From positions 2,790,001-2,854,000 of the forward strand of contig JAEBUN010000004.1 of assembly GCA_023014365.1 (NCBI GenBank): DNA of 64,000 nt. Reading direction: 5' to 3'. Position numbers and translations under genes: made by a program. Every line of letters starts with the position of its first letter. Position 1 is the first letter of the stretch. Below, piece after piece: positions 46,367 through 57,716 of the stretch. The stretch is from Lepiota brunneoincarnata (taxonomy: Eukaryota > Basidiomycota > Agaricomycetes > Agaricales > Agaricaceae). Below the pieces are notes generated by a model. It saw only the letters and a program-made list of their open reading frames with translations. It ran no database searches and was not told where the DNA came from.

Positions 46367-48952
46367 TCATCGCGAGGTCGCAGAATATCTAAGAGGGAAT
46401 TGTATAATCGGCACAAGAACACTGGGAGATAGGCGCAGGGCAGCAGGACGGTCAACGTCCGGTAGGCCCACCTTTTCTAGGATGTAGTTAGTGCATCTTG
46501 ATTTTCTGGCGCGTCCAGGCACACATGAGTGATGCCGGCGCACAAAGACAAAAACATAGACTATACCGGTTGTTGGGCTTTCTTGGCCCGATTTTTAGTA
46601 ACGTGATGATAAAGTTCGACGCAGTCTCGCCATAAAGCGACAGTCGAAAACACCACAAACGTGGGTATTGCAATCTTCCAGAACCTGGAACACGCCTGTA
46701 AGCTTCAAGCCTGGGCTCGGAGTAAACGTGGAACTTGCAAAAGATCGGAATTCTGCTCGACCGACCACATTGGTGAGAAGTTCATGCCCTGAATGATCAA
46801 ATAGTATCAGAAATCCGAAGGACTTTCCAGAATAGCTACGGGGACGCACGAAGTAGCCCGTAAGCAGAGTAAGCGGAAGGCCAATGATGGTGATCAACGT
46901 CAAGTTCCGCCTATTTAGGGGGTGATTCAACTTCAACGACATTCGTTGAACAAGGTCGTTAACTTACATGGTAGAATTCATTTGGTAAGAAGCCGACTAA
47001 GTGCATAAGGATCAGCATATAACCAGGGCATGGAATGAGATGGATGCCTACATTGAAGGAATAATTAATCAGATTTTCTGCGATGCCTGCAAACATATCA
47101 AGGCTGGTCAAGATATATTCCATGTGGTCGAAGATGTCCGCCTTTCCGCGTATGTTAGTAACCTGAGATCACCGCACTGAAAAGTACATACCAGATAGAT
47201 CTTTGACTTGTGACTCATGAAGCCCGCGACCTGGACATCGGCATTCGCAGGATCAGATGAATCAATAAGTGCCGCACAACGATCAACGTCATAGCGGCGG
47301 AGCCCATAAACAAGGGTCTTGATCGGTTCGAGGGTACGCTTGTGTAGAATCAAATCGCCGGAAAGGATGTGAACTGAGCTCGATACATGTCAGATGGGCC
47401 TCAACTGTATCGCAGATGACTCACGGTATCGAATGGTTTCGGTTTTCGGCTTCACCAAGATTTCCTGCTCAAGTTTATTGATCTTCCTATGGTACGCATC
47501 CACCACTTGAAGGGCCCTGTCAACAACTTGAAAGGATATTAGATGAGGGTGACCCAGAAAGGCACAAACATACTCAAGTCCAGGAGCGCATGTACAAGTA
47601 ACGATGAATCGGCGGACTGACGAAGACCCGTATCCGGCTGGCGTAGCCTTTGGGAGATAGGCACAGTGAACTCGAGGTTCGGTCGTGGGCGAATAGAGAT
47701 GACGGTGCCTAAGGAAAGAGTACATCAACTCAATTGTGGGGCTTAAATGAGTGTTGATCACCATCTCTGAACAAAAAGAAGAACATTGGCGACACATCGA
47801 CGTTGACACGTTCCCCCTGGCCGCCTAGTCTCAATAGATTGTTGCATAGGAGACTACTTTAGGTCTTACCTTTTTGAGCGCATCCAGGTTCGCGACGCGA
47901 GGGTCCTGCCGATCATATGTCCCTCTCTGTCAGGACAATCAATTCCTGCAAAAAAAAAACAAAAAGCAGTGGGCAATACTCACATCGCCTTCCTGCTCGA
48001 CGTCATGCCTGTGAAACGGAAGGACCGGTCGTCTTCGCTTCTTCTGAGGAACAGGAGGACTGTCCCTCGCAAGCGTTTTCCCATCGAGTAGGTCATCTTC
48101 AAAAGGCTCAGGGGAAAACGATCGAGGAATGTCCGGCATAAATTGAGGTTCGTCGTCCGAGTCTTTTTCAGCCAATTGATGACACAGCACACGCAAGAAC
48201 AGGTGCTTCGAATAATAATCAGTCTTGGACCGGTTTTGGTTGTAATCATGGAAGACATCTTCAAGCGCGAGGGGATGAAGGTCTGAAAAGAGAGAAGCTT
48301 CAGCCCAGAGCCTTACACTCCCAAACCCAAAAACAAACCATATCTAAGTGACAGCGCTTTAATCACATCCCAGCTCAACCCCCCAACATTAATCCACCTC
48401 ACCCTGACCCAAGCCGGCCGCCAACCAGCAGACGACCCATCCCTCAACAAATCAACAAATTCCTCATTCCCCATCCGCCTTACTGACACACGAACCGACG
48501 AATAATCCGTAATCTCAATCGCACACGCCTGCCGAATATGACCATACTGCACCTCTGCAGAAGCACGTCTAGGGTCTACACCAGGCTCCGCACCAACGCG
48601 TCCCGCTCCTCCTCCTCCCACTGAAGCTACAAAAAACGACGTCCCCCGGTGCATCGAAATCACTTTCCGCACGGCCGTTCGGAACCGCTCCTTTGGTGCC
48701 GGCTTCGTCCAATGTGAAATTATACTCTCGACATGCGCCTGTTCTGGAGCAACCGAGGTCCTGAACGCCTGTACGGGGGTTGGAGAGATGCGGCCGGGAA
48801 AATCACCCGAGAGCGGAATGGTAGAATACTGTAGGAGAAACCGCCGGAAATGAAGAAAGACTTGGTCTTGGTGGTTCAAACTCTCGTTCCTCCTCAAAGT
48901 CGGGAGTCAGCGACCTGCCCTCAGAGTCCGTAAAGCTATTCTCGCGCGGCAT
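46367..48952 (-). CDS. CorA-4: second full-length CorA-type Mg2+ transporter (one N-terminal frameshift)
   Basis: The paralogue of CorA-3 has the same exon order. Seen are MPRENSFTDSEG, HWTKPAPKERFR, WVRVRWINVGG, HPLALEDVFHDYNQNRSKTDYYSKH, FRDGTVISIRP, LEPIKTLVYGLRRYD, SASYQMNSTM, ITIIGLPLTLLTGYF and GMNFSPMWSVEQNSD with the GMN motif, then FWKIAIPTFVVFSTVALW. One extra A at about 48828-48832 (SPTYS in CorA-3) shifts the frame in the disordered N-terminus; all membrane and core exons are open. Its C-terminus runs longer than in CorA-3 because a stop is lost. An internal start downstream of the break could rescue a shorter protein. Confidence 0.8.
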
Positions 48953-49844
48953 GTTGCGGTGGTTCTGGCCTTGCAGGCGCTTTTATCGTCGCTCTGTATC
49001 TGGTGGTTGTTGGGGTTTGAAGGAAGAGACAGGAAGGATGGGGTGGCCATGAAGTTTGCGCGCTTCTGGACAGATCCATTTGTACAGGGCTCCCTGCCAA
49101 AAATAAATAAATATAGAACGCACCGGGAACGAAAGCGCCCAATCTACCGCAGGTTTGACGCGACGTCGACATGGACGTTACACAGCTCGCTTCTGTCCGA
49201 CTACATGCAGAAGAGTTTTTTCGTGTATACTATAATCTACAACTATCCTCCATAATTATTCCCAAGCGCTCTGACGTCCACTAAGAGTCAGAATGCACCA
49301 TGTCTCCCTCCGATTCCCACACGAGCAAAAGAAAGCAGCAGCCGGAGGAACGCTCGTAAGCTATGTTAGAAACGAAAATACTAGGGAGGGTAAATCTATC
49401 GATATTCAGGGATTACCGTGACAGGAGAGTGCGGATAACAAAAAAAAGTAACAGGTGAGCGGACAACCAACGCCGGGAAGGGGAGAGCGGCACAAGGTGT
49501 CAAAGAGTGGTGGCACGAAAGGAACCAGAACGCATCGTGCTCCAGGCTCCAAGGATCAGAACATGCACTCCCCACCTAAATCAAAGAAACGACAGTTTAG
49601 ACAAAGAGACAAGTAACTCGGGAAAGGGATTAAGGAGCGTGAAAGCAATATATAACAGAAGACCAACGAGACGGAAGGGAGATGGAAAGCGTGCGAAATA
49701 CGATGCAATGTGTATGTATGGAGATATTTCTTTCTTGCTTCAGAAAAAAGGAACGATGCATAAAAGAGTAGTACTTCGGGAAAGTACCCTGTAAAAAAAA
49801 AACCGAAAACCAGCAACTCCAAAACAAAGCCTCTTTACGATCCA
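48953..49844. other. Intergenic between CorA-4 and the PX-AGC kinase
   Basis: This holds the CorA-4 promoter and the 3' flank of the kinase. It has diverged counterparts at 44694-45700. No gene is supported. Confidence 0.5.
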
Positions 49845-49973
49845 TGATGCTGGCGCGGGGACGAAGCAGACGAGAACAACGAAAACACCTTCTCTGCACC
49901 CTCCTTGTACTTCTTCAGTTTCTTCGTTTTGTGCTTTTCCTGCCCATCGGCCGCCGGATGTCCTCTGATGGTG

Positions 49974-52900
49974 TCATGATGGTTCCCAACAGCGGACGGC
50001 GCCATGCTCCCCCATCAAAGGTGATTCACCATTCCCATTCGATTGATCCGACGACTGACTCCGTTCACCAACAGACACAGCCGATTCTCTAGACCTCAAC
50101 GAAGGCGACATCATTGAACTTCCCATAGACAACGATGGCGTAAGCAACCCGGTAGTGCTCGGAGTCGATGCGGCGGAAACAGTGTTCGGACTCGAATAGT
50201 TCAGCGACCTCCTCGACTTCTTTGGCGGATACGACGATGGTGGTGTCTTGGGCTGCAAGAACTGCCTCGGTCCTTTACGGAACGCTAACCCAGTACGTCC
50301 ACGTCGCTGAGTAGGACTCGGAGACCCAGTCTCCCCAACCGTGACATCGGACGCTTTCGATGTACCAGAGGCAGATCGTTGCTGAGCCTTCGATGACGGC
50401 GTCGAAGCCTTACGGAATACAGCCAACCTGTACCGGTCCACAACCCCACGTGCAAACAAACTCGTTCCCTTTGCACCATTCCTCTCTTCCCCATCCACAG
50501 CCTCAACGAAGTCCCAATCATCATCTTCCATATCAGGAGCCTCAGTATCCTCGCCAACTTCATCCGGCAAATCCTTGTCGAGCGCAGGAATACCAGACCG
50601 TTCGCGTCGCTTGTTACGATTGGCAGCTGGACGGGGCACGGGGGCTTTAGGAGGCGGGGTCGCAACTGCCACCGCCACCGCCTTGCCATCCCTCGCCGGT
50701 ACAGACAACGGCTCAGAAGCCCCAGGAACCACGCCCGCAAACTCCGTACTCTTCCTCGGCTTCTCTTCGGTAGGCGTCTCCGGTTCTGGCAAAGACTCCA
50801 CGACTTCCTCTTCCTCTTGCTTATTAACTTCCTGTTCCTCCCTCCCAAGAATCTCATCAATATCCGCAGGCACCGACTCCGCAGGAATAACCGGTCTAGC
50901 CTCCGGCGTCTTTGGCTCCACACCATCCTCCTCCGCAATCGTCTCCGGCTTGGCAGCCTCCGGCACAAGACTGCCCAAGATGGACGATATATCCCCGTCC
51001 TCATCCGTAACCAGATCCGACCCCGTCTCCTCTCCATCCTCATCACTATCCATCAACACCGAATGCCTACCCTTGAACGAGTACCCATCAAACACGTCAA
51101 CACTTTCCTCTTCCGCTTGTTGCTGCTGTGGCCGAATGGATGAACTACGGGATTGTGATGGAGTCGTATTCGTGTCTTCACCATCCGTGCGGTCGGTATC
51201 GGTGTGAAGGTCTTGGTCGGTATCGGTAGTTTGCTCGTCGACATATTCGTCTAGGACGGGTTCCATGTCGAGGAAGGTGTCGTCGAAGTTTTGAGTATCA
51301 CTCGCGTTGGAGGGGTCAATCGGGGGAATATATGGAGCTAAAGCGAAAATGAGAATCATACGCGAATAATTGTTGAGCTAGATAACTCACGGATATAGCG
51401 TTTGTAGTACACGTGAGACCAGTCTCTGTATACGACGGTCAGATTCCACGGAGAATAAACAGTCAATCGTAACACGTACATCATAGAGAAATACGGATGA
51501 CGCTTTATACGAGGCTCGCAAATACGCAATACAGGGTTCCTTTGCAGGAGCTATCGTCACAAAAGCCTCAGCTAATCATCCCTTAACCTCTGAAACCTAC
51601 ACTCACCCCGCGAATCAAGCTTTTTGTATCCTGATCAATAGCTCTATCCTCCGGGAACTGCAACTCATCCTGCAACACACGAACATACATATCCGAGTGG
51701 TTGTTGGCCCAGAACGGTGTCTGATAAAAAAAAACAATTGCATTAGTCGCTCATCCATCACACACCCCGAGAAACACTCACGATCCCAGTCAACATCTCA
51801 TAGAGCATAGTCCCAAAACTCCACCAGTCCACTTCATAGCTATACGGCAAACCCTGAATAACCTCAGGCGCAAGATACTCCGCCGTCCCGCAAAACGTCG
51901 TTGTCTGATCCATTAAACCCAAACTCTGCCCAGGCCATCCCAGCGCAATATCACCACCACTCCCACCATTCTTCATCCATGCCGCACTCGCCTGCGGCAC
52001 CACCACCCCATTGTATTCCGTAGCCGTAGGCGTCAAAGGCGCAGAAGCGGACGTCGGCCGCCGCGGGAACTCTTTGGAGAGTCCAAAGTCCGTCAAAACA
52101 ATATGCCCGTCTGACCCAATGAGAATGTTTTCGGGTTTGAGATCGCGGTAGATGACACCAGCTGCGTGTAGACCTTCAACTCCCTCGACAATCTCGGCGG
52201 CGTAGAACCTCGCACGATCGCGACCGAGTCGTCCCCAGCGCGCAAGTTGAGTGGCGAGGTCGCCTCCAGGGTGGAAATCCTAAATCCATTACGTTAAAAA
52301 TAGGTCGATATAAACACATCGAAAAATTACACTTACCATAACTAAAAATAAATTTTCTTTATCATGGAAACTCCACCATAGTTTGACAACGAAAGGATCC
52401 TTGCCCTCAGCTGCCATCCTCTTCAGCACCGCCTGCTCCGTCAACGTGTGTTGCAGCTCCTGATGCGCCAGTACATGCCGTTTCGTGATTGCCTTCAGAG
52501 CATACAAGTCTGAAGTGGGCCTATGCTTGACTAACAAAACCTTCCCAGCACACCCCTTGCCCAAAACGCGCATCATTTCAAAATCACTAATGATGACCTT
52601 CCTCTGACTCTTTTTTGGCTCTTTCTCTTTACGAGGAGCAGAGGATCTCGAGCGTTTTTTCCTGCTATGTCCCTGGTTGGTGGAAACAGAGGACTCATCA
52701 CCTGTGGCAGACTGATGCACCATCCACCTCCTGTTGACCAAGCTGGCCTGCTGGAGCAGACTGAGCGAAAGCACGAGACAACCGAGTAGACTTGTCAGGA
52801 TCGGCGGATTGAGAACGATGTATGCGCGCAGGGGGGCCTTGACCCTCTGACGCGACCGAGGTAGTCGGCACTGGCACGTCCTCTGGGGAAGTTGAGGTAG

Positions 52901-54112
52901 CGGCCATTTCGGAGGGTTCAGGAGTAGGCTCGGTCGCAGATGCAGTGGTAGGGGGCTGTTGCGAGGCAGAAACAGGTGCCGAGTCCTTGAGCGTGGACGG
53001 AACTGAATTGCTGGGTGCCATATGACCGCGTGGTTCTTCGCCTCCCTGCTTTTCAAGAGCACCATCGTCCTTCGGAGTTACTAGCCGCGACTCATCGTTG
53101 ATCCCATCAACGTTATGGACATCAGGAGTCTGCGTCTCAACTTCTTCCCCCTCAATTTCTCTCGGCGTCTGCACCGGTGTCGGTAATGAATCCTCGATTG
53201 ATGTTGCCGCAACTTCAGCGATGCGAAAATCGTCATACCCGTTGGGCTTCCCATGGACACCTTCGTCCTCTCCAAGAGCCGCGGTGTCGCCGCCGATGAC
53301 GGCATGGTCAATTTCCTGACCTCTATCCTTCTCCTTTGGCAATCCACCGACATGGGCAGCGAGATCTGATCTAACACGTTTAATGGCTCTCTCTACACGA
53401 ACACTCTCCAAGTCGTCGGTACGCACGCGTACGAAACGTTTCCATACGCGAGCCTGGCGTAGGGCAGGGGTGTTAGAGACGGTAGTGAGGTAAGCGGCGA
53501 TGCTAGTGCTTGTAGCAGAAGGGGCAGCAACGACAGAAGGGGAGTTGACATTGCTCGCGCTAAATGACGTGAAAGGGTCTTTGATCTCGCCAGTGGGAGA
53601 AGCGACCGGTGTGGGGAGAATAAAGCCAGACGAAGGGTTGGTGTTTCGCCTACTTGTTTTGTTGGAGGCGGGAGAGGCAAGGCGAGAGAGGGTGTTGAGA
53701 AAATTTGATTTACGTTTGGGTGGCGGAGGAACAGAGTCGGCGTTGATGGGCAGGGGTGGAATTTTGACACCTGGATTGGTCTCGCGGAGTTTCTGGTCAA
53801 GCTCGACGATTTCCATGGCAGTTCGGGTCAGGGTAAGGTTGTGAGTGGGCGCTGTAGAGGGGGAGAAGAAAAAGAGTAAGCAACGTGTAGTGTGAAGAAG
53901 ATTAGCATGGAGAAGGAGTGGAGTACATGCATGTCAAGGGCGAGGAGCAGGAGGCAGGGCGGTCGAACAAAGATTGATGACTTACTCTTAATGTAAAGAC
54001 TGTATGAACGGGAATCATGGGGAGTCTCTGCCACACTGACACTCCACGGGCCGTCCTGGGCATCGACACGAACGGGGGGACGCCGGTGAATGTTGGTATC
54101 TAAGGTGCTCAT
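49974..54112 (-). CDS. PX-domain AGC-family Ser/Thr protein kinase
   Basis: Eight exons: 54112-53986, 53851-52739, 52701-52337, 52279-51782, 51720-51607, 51550-51480, 51425-51391 and 51337-49974, about 1,228 residues. The N-terminus resembles a PX phosphoinositide-binding domain (WSVSVAETPHDSRSYSLYIK, LDQKLRETNPGVKIPPLP). A long low-complexity linker leads to a complete AGC kinase: VLGKGCAGKV, YALKAI, YRDLKPEN, LTDFGLSKE, TTTFCGTAEYLAPEV, VDWWSFGTMLYEML and the C-lobe IDWSHVYYKRYI. Catalytic residues are all present, so it is an active kinase of the S6K/Ypk-like group acting at phosphoinositide membranes. The join at 52702-52738 needs a 37-nt intron or an indel. A G-run at about 50008-50013 probably shifts the true tail: the next frame continues with GNHHDTIRGHP and ends HHGS at about 49845, as the relic at 45.7 kb supports. 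Confidence 0.85.
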
Positions 54113-54961
54113 GCTGAGAGTAGGGATGTTATCAGCGGTTGAGATCTGGGCGCTTGACAGCAGTGGATAGACTAGCTATCGTGGAGGGTGAAGGTGGAAC
54201 GGCCCCCAAGACGATCAGCTGTGGGTTTCCGCCTGTTTCCGTGGTTGCGCGTGGTGCCAATACTCTCTTCCTGGGAAAGGTGGAATTGGTGCCGAGGGAA
54301 ATCGAAGACGGAGGAGGTTCCGCGTGTAATGCGAGTTTGAAGGGCGACGCAAAACCGAGAGCGGTACCGAACTTTTACTTCGGGGTGCTAATAGAGGGTC
54401 TGTGGCGGTGATGGAGGCACGACAACACCGCTCATGCGAGGGGCAGACCCAAGTTGCGTGGGAGATGACGATACGTGGGAAGAGGAGAAGAGAGGGTGAG
54501 AGAGATGGACGAGTGTGCTTGTTGAACGTTCTGCTTAGTTGCAAGGAGAGATGGATATGCCTCGAGGTCGACACACACAAACGAGGACAAACACACAGCT
54601 TACAATGATTTAGAGATTGGTGTCAGCAACCTCAACCCCGGCGCTCGTGAGGACTTCTCACAGTACTCCTGGCGTAACTATCCAATATTGTAAAACCCGC
54701 CTTAGGTCGTTGGCCCGAGCACTTCTCTTTCTGTCCGTCCAGGGCATTCGGAGATCCCCACTTGCTCCTGCACAGAACACCCTCAGATAGAACGATCTCA
54801 ATCTAGGCGCTCTCACATTTTGTGGAGTGATGGCCGAGTTTCATCATCGTTGAAAACTTATAATAGAGCTCGACCTCTCCTCTCCTGGCATAGAATGGGA
54901 ACCCCCTTCTTCCGAATACCCCTTCACTACTTAAAATTTCCAGCAAGTGGCTCTCTTGAAG
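54113..54961. other. Intergenic between divergent kinase and membrane-protein genes
   Basis: Shared upstream region of the kinase (minus) and membrane gene M1 (plus). Frames of 90 and 121 codons overlap on opposite strands without motifs. No gene supported. Confidence 0.4.
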
Positions 54962-56148
54962 ATGGTTGCCACCGTTCAGACCCATAAACAAGTTGTGGCC
55001 ATCTTTACTGCCGCTTTTCTATATGGCCTCTACACCTCCACACTCCTGTTCTGTTTCCGTTGGCTCCTCTTTGCGGATGAAGGCTGGTAAGCGACGCAAG
55101 TTGATCAAGTGGCCAATGGTCGCCGTCACCACATCCATTTTTCTGCTAACGGCCGCGCATCTTGCAATCGCTCTCGCTAGCACCATGACTGCAGTTTACG
55201 ACACTTCATATCTACCTCATGACTCTCTGCACCCCACGCCATTCTGGTATTCAATAGCCCAGGTGAATTGGGTCATCCCCCCCACTTCTCCTTCGCTAAA
55301 AATACATCTACCAGTGTACCCTCGCGAATCTCACAGCTCTGCTTGCGGATTCCGTTTTGGTAAGCTCCGGCCCTTCATCCGACGTGGTTACCCGCTATAG
55401 AACCCATAGATGTACCGATGTTGGGTAGTTTGCAACAAGAACGTCTGGGTCATACTCTTCCCCACCATTCTTTGGTTAGGAGGTCTCATCTGCACGGTAC
55501 TACAAGCGTACCCACAGACCCTTCACGCTCGGAATACGTTAATCAGCATCGTTAATTGGAGGGATATATCAGCAGGACCAGGAATGGTACTAACTGCCAT
55601 TCTGGGGCTCCACCGCCGTCCTGAACTTTTATTGTACAAGTCCGCGAGATATTTATGGTTCGAACCCCGACGTTGATCGCCTAATTTCATAGTAATGCTC
55701 GTATCCAAAATCAACAGAGCAGCGAAAGCGAGTGGACACGGGGTTTCCATCAGGGCAGTTCAACTTTATCATCTGCGCCATCGCGGAATCGGGATTCCTC
55801 TACCTCTCTACCACCATCGCGGTATCCAGCGCTCTCGTAAGTGCAGCGCCGTTTAAAATGCATATACCGACGTCTGATCGGTCACTCGCTTAGGTCGTGC
55901 CACTCATCGGCATTTCGTTTAATCTGATTCTCATTCGCACAGGAGAGAACAGGGCAGGCCAAGAAAGAGCATCAGATTCTGGGCGTTCAAGGGACGATTT
56001 ACTCTCTCTTCGAGGTTCTGCACTCGAATTTGCCTCTAACGACTCCTATATCTCTGATAAAATGTCTCAAAATGATTGCACCCCCCCTGTTACATACCAT
56101 ACAGCAGGTGGCGCACACGCAGGAGATAGCATAGCTACTCTAGCTTAA
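54962..56148 (+). pseudogene. M1: multi-pass membrane protein, frameshifted paralogue of M2
   Basis: The gene encodes a protein with several hydrophobic helices, of a kind common in agaricomycetes but unnamed to me: RWLLFADEGW, KWPMVAVTTSIF, CTLANLTALLADSVL, MYRCWVVCNKNVWVILFP, GPGMVLTAILG, GSTAVLNFYC and VVPLIGISFNLILIRTGE. Introns at 55263-55312 or so and 55366-55409 fit. Compared with M2 there are single-base breaks near 55086-55090 (after DEGW), near 55597-55602 and again before the FNFIICAIAESGFLYLS segment near 55740. It is therefore probably non-functional. Confidence 0.62.
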
Positions 56149-57716
56149 TTCGCCGGCAAACGCCATGCCAGTTGGCCTGCATAGCTGAACTATCGCGCCC
56201 ACTTGTACGCTATTGTGGTAGCCGGCTTTGAATATCTCGTTCTGCCCGAGCTACAGGAAAAGATTCCTTGTATTTCACTACGACAGCCGCGGGAAGAATA
56301 CACGAATAGCGATGCTATCGTCCTCTGTTTTCTCCGCATTTATCTCAGATCCCATCTAGATGGGTAGTCACCACTATTCTCACGCTCTTCCTTGCCAAGT
56401 CCTCTGCTCAAGGCTGCTGCGTCGAAACTCGGTCCTCCATCACCTCTGATCATGATCTTCTGTGCCGGGCCACAATTGAGCCACCGTTTTGATAGCCGTA
56501 GTTCTTTTCTCTGCACATAAGTAGCACTTCGTAGCACCGCAGCGACTTCCTAATCTGATGCACTGCCAAGAAGAGCTCGCCCAGCTGTGACGGGCGAGGG
56601 GATAACAGTAGAAGAGGGAAGGTTAGACCATAGGGACGGTCACTGGCCTGATGCTTGGCTCAGGCGCTGCGATTTCAATGGCCTACGGTGCCAAACCTTT
56701 CACCCACTTTCGTCGATGTTGGTTTCCCGATTATCTGCGTCATGATATAACTCGATATTTTTATATGAGCTCCATGATGTCCAACATGAACGAGTTCCCA
56801 CAAGTCGAAAGCCCTACATCCAATCCCTGAGCATCATAGCGGCAGAAGAAGTCCTTTATACTATCACGGCAAGAAGAATCTCCCATCTCCATGTGTTGCA
56901 AACCCCGCGAAGCGTTATACATAATTGATTTGATTCCTGCTAGGGGTTGCATCAGCATCTTGATTTTTTTTCATGATGGAGAAGGAAAAACCGAAGTAGA
57001 CGTCACCTAAAGGCGGTGATCTTCTCAGTCGGCCATGTGAGAGATCCTGCTAGTCGTCCCAACTATGTAGGCTTGCTGGCTCGGCCAGAAATATTCGGAA
57101 TTTCATCATTCCCATGCTTCCTTCGTCCACAGATTGGTTCTCTGGTTCAATAGCTATATCCTAGGCTCAAAGCTGCCAGTGCAACCTGAATGTATTTGGA
57201 TCGATTGGTACTGGTACAATGGCCGTCGAGGAGGGGGAATATGGGTCCTGGTATTGCCTATGCTGGTATTAGGCGCTTTGCGGTAGATTCAATCTGCCTT
57301 GCCAGGTGCACGTTAGTGGCCTTCGTCGCAGAGACTTACTTCTCCAATCCGCAAGTACGTTATATACCCCCCACTCCCCACATTTTTTAGTGAAGGGCTG
57401 AGCTTCATTCCCTTGGTCGGGGGAAGTGGGGGGACAACACAGATGATGACGACGCTTGCAAAAAGTGAAGGGGGTATGCGAAATGAACCTGATACCTGGG
57501 TCATATCAAGAGTCACCGCTGCCCCTTTATGTTGATTCAGATTTCAGATGGCTGTCCTGGACAATTATTTATTTTCCGTTTTTCGTTATTCAAACGCTTG
57601 GATATAGGGTGCAAAAGTTCTTGTCACGTGATCGATACGTGTTGCCTACTTGCACTAATCAGCTCGCCTGTAATCGCCTGAACCTCAAGCATAGCGAGCC
57701 GCTGAACCTTCTCATA
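56149..57716. other. Intergenic, no gene seen
   Basis: About 1.6 kb between M1 and delta-COP. Frames stay below 70 codons apart from one overlapping the delta-COP 5' region. No repeat or RNA gene was recognised. Confidence 0.45.

Noticed and set aside
49974..51244. Long frames opposite or out of phase with the AGC kinase (253 and 210 codons)
   Set aside because: They are shadows of the acidic, Ser-rich coding sequence on the minus strand and contain only Arg/Leu- or Ser-rich low complexity.
55655..55680. tRNA B-box-like GGTTCGAACCCC
   Set aside because: It lies inside the membrane-protein gene M1 and no A-box or cloverleaf can be drawn around it.
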